Source: Candidatus Methylobacter favarea
GTDB lineage: Bacteria > Pseudomonadota > Gammaproteobacteria > Methylococcales > Methylomonadaceae
Direction: 5' to 3'
Length of the DNA stretch: 64,000 nt
NCBI RefSeq assembly: GCF_902806695.1
Contig: NZ_CADCXN010000058.1
Span: 1-64,000 of the forward strand
Shown: positions 56,180-64,000 of the stretch, one piece after another
Numbering within the stretch: the first letter of the stretch is position 1
Layout of the letters: the number at the start of each line of letters is the position of its first letter
Position numbers and translations under genes: made by a program
The notes under the pieces: generated by a model
Told to the model about the DNA's origin: nothing
The model's database searches: none
Seen by the model: the letters and a program-made list of their open reading frames with translations, nothing else

Positions 56180-56602
56180 CTATTCGGTAATGGATGTTTT
56201 CAGCATAACGATAAGACGCCGATAATCATCCTCGCTCAACGCATCGTTTAAAACAAGAATAGCCTGTTTATCTGCATTTTGCCTTTTAATATGCAGCCAT
56301 ATGGCAAATATTGTAATGACCGTTGAATTCAGAATAATGACAGGGTTAAAGTCTTTTCCTACCGATATTTCCCAGCCGAACGCTTCAGTATGCCGGATTT
56401 TATACCGCTCGGTTTTTAAACAATTCAGAACAAACCCCAGATGCAGGACAATGCCTGCAAGCAGGCCAAACCTGACAGTAAGAGGCAAGTCATTCATTAT
56501 ACAAGCGCCTAAGGCCAGCACATGCGCAAAAGCCATCAGCTGTCCTAATCGTCTCGGAGGTTTAAGTTCCAGTATAAACTCGGGTTCGTGTTTTTTTGCC
56601 AA
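56180..56602 (-). CDS. YgfX/CptA-like small membrane protein
   Basis: 140 residues. Basic LKPPRRLGQLMAFAHVLAL start, two close hydrophobic segments (about 20-60), and a soluble C-terminus with a LNDALSEDDYRRLIVML end. This matches the layout of YgfX (CptA, PF07254 type). In E. coli ygfX sits beside sdhE and near ygfZ; here ygfZ is the divergent neighbour, but sdhE is not present next to it. The role in the membrane is not settled. Confidence 0.6.
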   Translation of the reverse strand: MAKKHEPEFILELKPPRRLGQLMAFAHVLALGACIMNDLPLTVRFGLLAGIVLHLGFVLNCLKTERYKIRHTEAFGWEISVGKDFNPVIILNSTVITIFAIWLHIKRQNADKQAILVLNDALSEDDYRRLIVMLKTSITE

Positions 56603-56699
56603 GAAAACTCTGCCAGATTAATAGTGGAATGCCGATGACATACGCTTCAATAAAGCCCCAGGTATTTTTATTGCGGTATTTATTAAGCACCCTGTGTTC

Positions 56700-56726
56700 T
56701 TGCCTTTGCCAAAAGCGCGATATAAT
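56700..56726 (+). promoter_or_regulatory. Possible promoter for ygfZ
   Basis: TATAAT at 56721-56726 is a perfect -10 hexamer. TTGCCT at 56700-56705 is a moderate -35 with a short 15-base spacer. It lies 36 bases before the chosen ygfZ start. Confidence 0.4.
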
Positions 56727-56762
56727 TTAAAACTGTCTTACACTTATTTGTTATGTTTATTT

Positions 56763-57761
56763 ATGAATCAGCACTGGAAAAACTTTCTGCTCTCCGGAAC
56801 TGCAATATTGGGAAAAGACGATTGCATTGTCTTTCCAGAACCCCTGATTGAAAGTAACAAGAATATTTATGCAATTTCACAGCTGGCTGTTTTGGAAATT
56901 TCCGGAAAAGATGCTGCGGCATTATTGCAGGGGCAAATCACCTGTAATATCAATGATATTACTGAGAGTAAAAGCAGTCCAGGCGCTCTGTGCAATCCCA
57001 AAGGTAGAGCAATAGCGACTTTTTTACTGATAAAAAAAATGGACGCTTTTCTTTTGGTTCTGCCTGCACAACTGGTGACACCTGTTAAAAAAAGACTGCA
57101 AATGTATATTCTGCGATCCGATGTAGATTTAACTGACAGCAGCAATAAACTTTGCCTGATCGGATTATACCATCCGGATTCGCAGTTAAGCGGACTCCAT
57201 CCACCCGAAAATTTATTTGCCACAACTCAGAACGACTATATTTCCGTCGATTTTTCGTCAATGCAGACTCCGAATCGCTATCTGATTATCGCTGAAGCAG
57301 ACAAAGCTATCGCAATCTGGTCGGAACGAGTAGGCAATCAGGGTTTTCAGCCTGAAAATTCAGAGCAATGGCGGTATCTTGATATTATCTCCGGCATACC
57401 CTGGCTTACTGCGGAAACGTCGGAAGAGTTCATTCCGCAAATGCTCAATCTTGACAAGCTGGGCGGCATCAGTTTCAACAAGGGCTGTTACACGGGCCAG
57501 GAAATTGTCGCCCGCACCCATTATCTCGGCACCGCCAAAAGGGCAATGTTTCTTGCCGAATGCGTTACAGAAGCTGCGCCTGAACCCGGTTCCGCCATCA
57601 TCGATTGTAATACCGGCCAAACGGCAGGCAAAGTATTGCTGGCCCAAAACCAAGGGTCTATTTGTAAAATGCTGATTGTTCTCCAACTGTCGGAGACGAA
57701 GACATACAATCTCAAATTAATGGGTCAGAACCAGGGCAAAGTCAAGCTATTAACGCTATAA
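56763..57761 (+). CDS. ygfZ: Folate-binding protein YgfZ (iron-sulfur cluster assembly factor)
   Basis: 332 residues from ATG 56763 (MNQHWKNF); upstream codons to GTG 56694 overlap a promoter-like sequence. ALLQGQITCNI and the signature KGCYTGQEIVART (about 239-251) with the conserved Cys are diagnostic. The fold is GcvT-like. It binds tetrahydrofolate and helps build or repair [4Fe-4S] proteins. Monocistronic or with the HDOD gene 37 bases downstream. Confidence 0.93.
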   Translation: MNQHWKNFLLSGTAILGKDDCIVFPEPLIESNKNIYAISQLAVLEISGKDAAALLQGQITCNINDITESKSSPGALCNPKGRAIATFLLIKKMDAFLLVLPAQLVTPVKKRLQMYILRSDVDLTDSSNKLCLIGLYHPDSQLSGLHPPENLFATTQNDYISVDFSSMQTPNRYLIIAEADKAIAIWSERVGNQGFQPENSEQWRYLDIISGIPWLTAETSEEFIPQMLNLDKLGGISFNKGCYTGQEIVARTHYLGTAKRAMFLAECVTEAAPEPGSAIIDCNTGQTAGKVLLAQNQGSICKMLIVLQLSETKTYNLKLMGQNQGKVKLLTL

Positions 57762-57798
57762 TTCCAGGCCTATAATTTTCAACCCGAATTCGACAATA

Positions 57799-58641
57799 AT
57801 GCAATTCACTTCAGTGCAGAGCTTTCTCGATCATGTTCAGGAAGAACTCGATGCAAACCGGCTGGTTTTGCCTACCTTGCCTGACATTGCTTTAAAAGTC
57901 AGGGATGCTGCATCCAGAGGCGATGCTTCGGCCAGGGAATTAGCGGAAATGATAGCGACCGACGCCTCGCTGTCGACCCGCCTGATCTATGTCGCAAACA
58001 GTCCTTTATACCGCGGCGCCACGGGAATTAATACGATACAGATGGCTGTTTTGAGGCTGGGCAATAATACTGTCGGGGCTCTGATTACCAGCCTGGCAAT
58101 GAAGCAAATGTTTAAGCCGAAATCAAGGCTTTTGGAACACTATTTCAGAAAAATCTGGGAACACAGCATTAACGTGTCTTCTATCAGCCGGGCGCTGGCT
58201 GCATTTGCTCCTCATTTAAATCGCGATGAAGCCATGCTTGCAGGCCTTATCCATCAAATAGGCAAGCTTCCCATTCTGGCTCTGGCCGAGAATATTGCGG
58301 AATTCCGGGACAGTCCATCACGAATGGATATATTGCTTGAAAAAGCCCATTCGGCTATCGGCAAGCTTATAATGGACTCCTGGAATTTTCCGCAAGCATT
58401 AAAGTCCGTAGCTTCGTCTTATGTTAACTTTCGCTACGACTCAGCCGTCCATGCGGATTATGTCGATGTGGTGCAAGTCGCCTTCCTGCAGAGCATCGCG
58501 GGAAGCGATCACCCGGCCTGCCGCGTCGATTGTTCGAAGGTGCTTTCCTTCGCCAAGCTCGGGCTTGCAGCAAATACCGACGTACTGGAAATCGAAGGGA
58601 TTTCCGATGACGTCGAATTAGCACGAAGCATGCTTTCATAA
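57799..58641 (+). CDS. HDOD-domain protein (second copy)
   Basis: 280 residues, one HDOD domain: LPTLPDIALKVRDAA, LSTRLIYVANSPLYRG, IQMAVLRLGNNTVGALI and MLAGLIHQIGKLPILAL. The HD pair is degenerate (HQ). No receiver or GGDEF part. Probably a signalling scaffold. It precedes the heme A synthase gene by 21 bases and may be co-transcribed with it. Confidence 0.9.
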   Translation: MQFTSVQSFLDHVQEELDANRLVLPTLPDIALKVRDAASRGDASARELAEMIATDASLSTRLIYVANSPLYRGATGINTIQMAVLRLGNNTVGALITSLAMKQMFKPKSRLLEHYFRKIWEHSINVSSISRALAAFAPHLNRDEAMLAGLIHQIGKLPILALAENIAEFRDSPSRMDILLEKAHSAIGKLIMDSWNFPQALKSVASSYVNFRYDSAVHADYVDVVQVAFLQSIAGSDHPACRVDCSKVLSFAKLGLAANTDVLEIEGISDDVELARSMLS

Positions 58642-58662
58642 CCGGCCAAAACCTATTTTACT

Positions 58663-59655
58663 ATGATTGATACCCAGGCCGCCTTGCGTTTTCGACGTCT
58701 AGGCACGCTTACAATTTTCGCCGTTTATTTCGTCATTCTTGTGGGCGGGATTGTACGGGCTTCAGGCGCAGGCATGGGATGCCCGGACTGGCCGACCTGC
58801 TTCGGGCAATGGTTTCCTCCCACAGATGAATCTCAATTGCCAGCCAATTATCATGAGATTTATGCGCAGCGCGGCTATGAAAATACCCATTTTAATCCGG
58901 TAAAAACCTGGACTGAATATACCAATCGACTGGTCGGCGTAACCATCGGCTTGTTAATTTTTCTGACCGCATGGGCATCGCGCATCTACCTCAAGACCGA
59001 CAAGACCATCTTTTATTTATCCGTAAGCGCTTTTTTTCTGGTGGCCTTTCAAGGCTGGCTGGGTTCGACGGTTGTCGCAAGCAACCTGAAACCCTTCATG
59101 ATTACTTTACATATGCTGCTGGCTTTATTCATTGTCGCCTTGCTTATTTATACGATTGCCCGCTCGCAGCGGCATTTTATCGGTCAAATTGATACGCGTT
59201 TACTGCCCGCTAAATTTAAAGCCGTTTTAATCGTCGCCATGATCATGACCTTGCTGCAAGTCGCGATGGGCACGCAAGTCAGAGAAGCGGTGGATTTTAT
59301 TGCTCACGAACACGCCTATATTGATCGCCGCTACTGGCGTGATGACTTTCCGGTAATCTTTTATATACACAGATCGTTCTCCTCCGTCATTCTGTTTACC
59401 AATCTTTGGCTGGCCTGGAAAATTTATCAGGCTGCTGACAAGAAAAGTCTGCTATTCCGGGCCGGCCTGGCCCTTGCCGCATTGATAATTATCGAGATCA
59501 TCGCAGGGATTACCCTGGATAGGCTTGGCGTGCCGCCTATTGTTCAGCCTGTTCATTTATTAATGGCCAACCTGATTTTTGGCTTGCAGTTTTTTATTTT
59601 TATTTGTCTGAGTTACTCTTCAGGAACTCAGCCCCGGACTGAAGAACGAGCTTAA
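58663..59655 (+). CDS. ctaA: Heme A synthase (CtaA/Cox15)
   Basis: 330 residues with eight membrane spans. GGIVRASGAGMGCPDWPTCFGQW (28-50) with the C40/C46 pair is the family start. Haem-binding histidines are present in TLHMLLAL, YIHRSF and PVHLLMANLIFG. At the first site E85-Y-T-N88-R, the expected His is Asn. A similar ExxNR form is, as I recall, normal in the Bacteroidetes-type branch. The enzyme oxidises haem O to haem A for cytochrome c oxidase. No ctaB is visible nearby. Confidence 0.9.
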   Translation: MIDTQAALRFRRLGTLTIFAVYFVILVGGIVRASGAGMGCPDWPTCFGQWFPPTDESQLPANYHEIYAQRGYENTHFNPVKTWTEYTNRLVGVTIGLLIFLTAWASRIYLKTDKTIFYLSVSAFFLVAFQGWLGSTVVASNLKPFMITLHMLLALFIVALLIYTIARSQRHFIGQIDTRLLPAKFKAVLIVAMIMTLLQVAMGTQVREAVDFIAHEHAYIDRRYWRDDFPVIFYIHRSFSSVILFTNLWLAWKIYQAADKKSLLFRAGLALAALIIIEIIAGITLDRLGVPPIVQPVHLLMANLIFGLQFFIFICLSYSSGTQPRTEERA

Positions 59656-59707
59656 AACAGCCTCCGAGAAAATACTTTTACTATTCAGAATTGCATAAAA
59701 AAGTAAA

Positions 59708-60601
59708 TTATTTTTTATTGGCAATGCCATGCGGCACATGCGCGGATGTAACATGCCTGGCCGCAGATTCACAATGCCCCTGCTGATCATCAAAGAAAAT
59801 ATCGGCGCCGAATGCCTTTAAAAAGGCGCCTTTAGCCATACCGCCCAAAAACAGCGCTTCATCAATGCGAATACCCCAGGTCCGCAAGGTTCTGACTACC
59901 CGCTCATGAGCGGGGGCTGCACGCGCAGTCACCAATGCTGTTCTGATCGGTGAGGACTGTGAATCAAATTGCGTTTGAATATGATGCAGGGCGCTCAAAA
60001 ACTCCTTGAAAGGTCCGCCGGGCAATGGGGTTTTGGCTTCTTTACGCTCATTTTCGGTAAATACAACCAGGCCGCCTTGTTGATAAATTCTTTCCGACTC
60101 ATCGGAAAACACCACGGAATCGCCGTCAAAGGCTATGCGCAACTGGCTGGCATGGCAGGTTATCGAAGAACCGCAAAGAATCGTTGCCGCAGCAAAACCG
60201 GCATTCAATGCCTTGGCGACATCATCGGCATTTATCGATAAAAACAGATGCGCACCAAATGCCGGAATATAACTGTAAGGCGATACGCCGCTGGTAAAAG
60301 CCGCGCGAGTAATATTTAAGCCGTGGTGGGCAATCGAGTTGAAAATCCTCAAGCCTGTATCAGCGCTGTTTTGCGAAAGCAGGATAATTTCCACGAGAGG
60401 ATCATCCAGGCGGCTTTCATTCAAGCTCAGGAATTTTTTGACCAGCGAAAAACCGTAGCCCGGCTCCAGAATTTCATCTTCATGATCTATTTGATAGCGG
60501 CAGAAGGCCTCTTTGCCTTTGGCTTCAAATATGGCATGCGAATCATCCAGATTAAATAATGCTCTGGAAGAAACTGCCACCACGAGTTTTTGTTTTTTCA
60601 T
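59708..60601 (-). CDS. Cytosolic 5'-nucleotidase family protein
   Basis: 297 residues. The N-terminus KLVVAVSSRALFNLD and the GVSPYSYIPAFGAHLFLS region match the 5'-nucleotidase (NT5C1-like) family. IAFDGDSVVFSDESE and LVTARAAPAHERVVRTLR, with a FLGGMAKGAFL end, also fit it. FDGD and the FFDD near the end supply HAD-like acidic residues. It should remove phosphate from nucleoside monophosphates. Small gap to the SPOR-domain gene. Confidence 0.85.
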   Translation of the reverse strand: MKKQKLVVAVSSRALFNLDDSHAIFEAKGKEAFCRYQIDHEDEILEPGYGFSLVKKFLSLNESRLDDPLVEIILLSQNSADTGLRIFNSIAHHGLNITRAAFTSGVSPYSYIPAFGAHLFLSINADDVAKALNAGFAAATILCGSSITCHASQLRIAFDGDSVVFSDESERIYQQGGLVVFTENERKEAKTPLPGGPFKEFLSALHHIQTQFDSQSSPIRTALVTARAAPAHERVVRTLRTWGIRIDEALFLGGMAKGAFLKAFGADIFFDDQQGHCESAARHVTSAHVPHGIANKK

Positions 60602-60648
60602 AAGGTCTTTAGGTTATGGATTTTATATATTGCCCACCCAAGTCGCAC

Positions 60649-62264
60649 TCAGATTAAGCGCTTTTTTACCCTTGCTGAATGGGAAGTCGCTTGTTCCTTA
60701 TTTCTAAAGCCGTTCACCCGCAGCCGATACCAGCTGGCGCCATCAATATTGACTGCTATAACTTCGGCAGGGATGCCTTTTTGGACAAACTCGTCCGCCT
60801 TGCTTTTGGCGTACCTTTGCTGTTTAAAAGCCACGAGATTTACCGACCAGTCCGCGCCAAGGTGTGTTTTTTTAATTTTTCCGCTTGCTTTTTTACAGGC
60901 GCGGTTTTGGCAAGCGGCCGTAGAGATTTTTTCACTGCTGCCCTTTTGGTCCTGGTATTCTGGATATCGGTTGAGTTGTTTATAGTTTCGGCTTTCGCGG
61001 CGCTAGCTGGTGTTGCATTGTTCAATAAATCAGCGGCAGCGCCGTATTTTTCCGATGATTTTCGCTTTTCCAGCACATCGATTTTAGTTTGCAGATGCTC
61101 AAGCGCTTTGGATAAGGCTTCCTGCTTCGCTATCACATTCATTATCTCATCCGTTACTCTATCTGTTGGCGACCGGGATTTTACTTGCCATTGCTCTTGC
61201 AATTCATCCACCTTCTCGTTTAACTGTTCAATGGATAAATTATTACTGTTGGCTTGCCTGGCGGCATTTTCTCCGCCACCGGCTCCCATATCTTCGGTAA
61301 TAACTGCGACTAATTTCGTCAATTTTGCAACTTCAGTTTTCGCATTATAGGTAATCCATCCCAGTCTGATTGCAGCACACAGGGCAGCAATACCAAAACC
61401 CAGCGCTGCGTAAGTAAAAACCGCTGTTTTTTTAATTTTATTTTCATACTCCTTTAGCAGTTTTTCCTGTTCGGACCTGAACCGGTTCAATAAAGCATCA
61501 GTGTTATTTATAACAGCGCCATGATGAGCGGAAATTTGTTCAGGCTCAATGTCTTCGGCGGTCGCACTGATGTAGCTGTCCGCTTTTACTTCTTCCTCTA
61601 TCGATTTTTCGGCCACGGCATCCTTTGCCCCTGACCCATCCTCTTCAATGTTCGGATGGATACCCATACCGGAAAGGCCGGCATCAGAAGTAATATTTAA
61701 ATCAGCCAAAAGAAAATCATCATCCTGATATTCCCTTGACGATGCCTCAGTGTCCGCTGGTTGCTTTATCGGGTTAACGGGTTCAACAACATACCTATCA
61801 TTCTGCGGCTCGACAAAATCATCAACAAATTCATCAATTTCCTTCCCGCCTTGATCCTCCCTCGTTAACTCGCCTGTTATTTCAGCACCTGTATCAGCAA
61901 TAAAAGCGGCTTGCTGAACAGCTTTAATAAATTCCGCTGCGTCAGCGGCAATCCGGTCATCCTTTTCAACAGCCAAGGCCTGAAGTGTTTCAAGTTGCGC
62001 TGCCCTACTCTGCTGGTCAAACCCGGAAACATCATCAAATCCATCCTCTGAAATATCTTCAACAATTGCATATTTATCAGCTGCCTGCCCGGCTTCAGGC
62101 AAATCAAAGCCATCATTTCTGAGCAGTCTGTCGATAGCGTCTTCTTCATCCAGCCATTCATTTCCAGGCCTGAGGGATAAGTCTCCTTGATCGAGGATTG
62201 CATTCAAATTATCATCGTTGTTATTTTGTTTCTCTCGTGGCTTTCTATGTATGGGATCTGTCAT
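60649..62264 (-). pseudogene. SPOR-domain membrane protein split by a frameshift at an A7 run
   Basis: The 474-codon frame (60840-62264) has a long acidic N-terminal cytoplasmic part, a basic stretch and one membrane span (about 280-300). A periplasmic coiled coil and a Lys-rich linker follow. It ends in the wrong frame at the SPOR boundary. The SPOR domain itself (WSVNLVAFKQQRYA to RVKKRL) is in the -1 frame, ending at 60649. The shift point is TTA AAA AAA C, with seven A on the coding strand (60867-60873 on plus). Slipping back one base there restores the domain. It may be a pseudogene, a base-call error or programmed frameshifting. DamX/FtsN-type SPOR proteins act in cell division. Confidence 0.75.
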
Positions 62265-62425
62265 TTGGGCTCTTGACTGGAAGTATGATAAACATAAAGC
62301 TTAGCTATGGTAGTGGTTGTATGCCGGCCTTAACACAATTTTCTTTATTTTAATGGCTGTAAAGCTTAATGTTCGTAACGAGTTATTCATTAATGATAAA
62401 CTTCCAAAAAATTTAAAAAATAATA

Positions 62426-62950
62426 ATGCAAATAACCATCACTGCCTTAGGTAACATTCAGAGTAATTTTATTGCCGAAATATTGCCGGCCATACGCGAC
62501 TGTAAATGCGCGATTCTGGAAATAAGATTATCCCGGCTGGCTCAGTCTACTGCCGCCTATCTGCTTGTTCAGGGCAACTGGAATCAGGTCGCCAAGCTTG
62601 AAAACACCCTCGATTCCATCCAGAAACGCCTGGAAATCAAAATTCATACTTTCCGGCCCGAGCAAAAAGATAAAGGCAAGGAGTGCATTCCCTATTCATT
62701 GGAAACAATATCGCTGGATCGCTGCAACGTTACTGAATCCATTACCTCTTTTCTGTTTGACCGGGACATAGAGATTGAGGAAATTTCGGGCAGCTGCTAC
62801 CAAGCTCCCTATATTCAAACGTCAGTATTTTCGACCAAGTTTATCATTTTAATCCCTCCCCAACTCCCGTTGCTTTCATTGCGGGAAGAATTTTTGGAAT
62901 TTTGCGATCACTCCAATATAGACGCCATTCTTGAACCCATAAAACGATAA
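62426..62950 (+). CDS. gcvR: GcvR-like ACT-domain regulator
   Basis: 174 residues with two ACT-like repeats. The first begins ITALGNIQSNFIAEILPAI and the second SLETISLDRCNVTESITSFLF. E. coli gcvR, the partner repressor of GcvA for the glycine cleavage operon, is likewise placed directly before bcp, 7 bases away here. Ligand residues diverge, so the sensed molecule is uncertain. Confidence 0.75.
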   Translation: MQITITALGNIQSNFIAEILPAIRDCKCAILEIRLSRLAQSTAAYLLVQGNWNQVAKLENTLDSIQKRLEIKIHTFRPEQKDKGKECIPYSLETISLDRCNVTESITSFLFDRDIEIEEISGSCYQAPYIQTSVFSTKFIILIPPQLPLLSLREEFLEFCDHSNIDAILEPIKR

Positions 62951-62957
62951 ACTATTA

Positions 62958-63434
62958 ATGACCTCAATAAATATCGGCAGTACCGTACCTGATTTTGAAG
63001 TTCCGTCCACCGGCAATAAAATAATTAAGCTGACTGAATACCTGGGCAAATACCTGATTCTTTATTTTTACCCCAAAGACAATACCTCCGGCTGTATTCA
63101 GGAAGGCCAGGGTTTTCGTGACCTTATGGAAAAGTTCGAGGCATTAAATGCGGTCATATTAGGCGTCTCTCGTGATACTGTGCGCAGCCATGAAGGCTTT
63201 AAAAGCAAACAGCAACTGCCTTTTGATCTTTTGTCAGATCAGGATGAAAAGCTGTGCCGAGCATTTGCTGTTATCAAAACGAAAAACATGTACGGCAGGC
63301 AGGTTCAGGGAATAGAGCGCAGCACCTTTCTGGTCGGCCCGGACGGCCGGCTTGTTCATGAATGGCGCAAAGTAAACGTTAAAATCCACAGTGCAGAAGT
63401 TCTGCAAGCTTTAAATAAACTCAAAGGCAACTAG
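62958..63434 (+). CDS. bcp: Peroxiredoxin Bcp/PrxQ
   Basis: 158 residues. FYPKDNTSGCIQEG holds the peroxidatic C46 with the T43-x-x-C pattern. The usual resolving Cys five residues later (C50 in E. coli) is Q51, and the alternative helix-3 site is Lys. The remaining C100 may serve or the enzyme may work as 1-Cys. It reduces hydroperoxides with thioredoxin or another thiol. Behind gcvR, before the PhoH gene. Confidence 0.93.
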   Translation: MTSINIGSTVPDFEVPSTGNKIIKLTEYLGKYLILYFYPKDNTSGCIQEGQGFRDLMEKFEALNAVILGVSRDTVRSHEGFKSKQQLPFDLLSDQDEKLCRAFAVIKTKNMYGRQVQGIERSTFLVGPDGRLVHEWRKVNVKIHSAEVLQALNKLKGN

Positions 63435-63438
63435 ATCG

Positions 63439-64000
63439 TGATGAATATTCAAACAACGCCGGATAAGAAGCTGTTTGTTTTAGATACCAATATCCTCATG
63501 CATGATCCTGCCGCTATTTTCCGCTTCCAGGAGCATGATATTTTTATTCCGATGATTGTTCTGGAAGAACTGGATCATTACAAAAAAGGCTTAACCGAAG
63601 TAGCCCGCAATGTAAGACAAGTCAGCCGATTCCTCGATGAATTAATCAGGGATGCGAATCAGCAAACTCTCAAGGATGGCTTGCCCTTGTCACGCCTGGA
63701 CTATGGAGCGAATACCGAGGCCGCTAACAGTGCCGGACGTTTGTATTTTCAAACCAGCGTTATGACTTCGCTGCTTCCCGACAGCATGCCGGGTAATCTC
63801 GCCGATAACTCGATACTCAATGTGGTTCTGGCTCTCACCAAGGAACTGCCTGAAATAAAAGTTATTCTGGTATCCAAAGACATCAATATGCGCATCAAGG
63901 CAGCCACTTTGGAACTGCCTGCCGAAGATTATTATAATGATCAGACAATTGACGACATAGACTTGCTGTATAGCGGCGCTACAGCCCTGGACAAGGATTT
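63439..64000 (+). CDS. PIN-PhoH family ATPase (cut by window end)
   Basis: The frame from GTG 63439 (or ATG 63442) is open to the window end, 187 codons. KLFVLDTNILMHDP and VLEELDHYKKGL are the PIN-domain start. DNSILNVVLAL with LVSKDINMRIKA supplies the second acidic cluster. The layout is that of PIN-PhoH proteins (YlaK type), whose ATPase part would lie to the right. They probably act on RNA. The C-terminus is missing only because of the window boundary. Confidence 0.9.

Noticed and set aside
56562-56690. 42-codon minus-strand frame with a hydrophobic segment upstream of ygfX, which might be a small membrane protein in place of sdhE
   Set aside because: It overlaps the ygfX start and the ygfZ promoter region, starts with GTG without a ribosome site, and does not resemble SdhE.

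Overview
The window is from a Gram-negative bacterium, most probably a gammaproteobacterium. The gcvR-bcp pair, divergent ygfX/ygfZ-type genes, prfC, ychF and a SPOR-domain protein all fit that group. The combination with Anbu/amidoligase genes would suit a Methylococcales-type methanotroph, but nothing here proves it. Coding density is moderate, with several long AT-rich gaps that hold decayed genes.

Region 1 (1-14.0 kb) is a surface-glycan cluster. After an IS1-type transposase end, a repeat cluster and a gene remnant comes a family 2 glycosyltransferase. A tight run follows: a HAD phosphatase-UbiA prenyltransferase fusion, a DprE1-like oxidase, a DprE2-like reductase, two GT-C-like multi-membrane proteins, an extended SDR, an FAD amine-oxidase-like protein, a GtrA-like protein, a second frameshifted GtrA-like gene and a methyltransferase. 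The first three match the mycobacterial route to polyprenyl-phospho-D-arabinofuranose. GtrA and GT-C proteins would supply flipping and transfer. This is the strongest candidate for an unusual system in the window.

Region 2 (14.2-22.6 kb) has a coiled-coil membrane protein, a small lipoprotein of 11-residue repeats, prfC, thiD-thiE, a divergent phosphohexomutase, and gmd-fcl for GDP-L-fucose. Region 3 (22.6-24.0 kb) is mostly non-coding, with an isocitrate-dehydrogenase remnant and an orphan terminator.

Region 4 (24.0-39.6 kb) contains two facing ATP-grasp/alpha-E amidoligase modules. The plus-strand module has transglutaminase-DUF2126, an ATP-grasp-alpha-E fusion and a second transglutaminase, followed by a ParA-like ATPase and the proteasome-like peptidase Anbu. 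The minus-strand module has ATP-grasp, alpha-E, a full-length homologue of eukaryotic phosphorylase-kinase alpha/beta subunits, and glucokinase.

Region 5 (40.3-44 kb) has an EAL phosphodiesterase and a stand-alone EF-G. Region 6 (44.47-52.83 kb) is a genomic island. It is bounded by a 53-bp imperfect direct repeat comprising the 3' part of a tRNA-Met, with the intact tRNA at the right end. It carries a type I restriction system with toxin-antitoxin genes between hsdS and hsdR, and no integrase is visible.

Region 7 (52.9-64 kb) is core-genome-like: ychF, GGDEF and HDOD signalling genes, ygfX/ygfZ-like genes, heme A synthase, a 5'-nucleotidase, a SPOR-domain protein split by a possible -1 frameshift at an A7 run, gcvR, bcp and the start of a PIN-PhoH gene cut by the window end.

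All family calls come from reading motifs and recalled family features; no database search was run.
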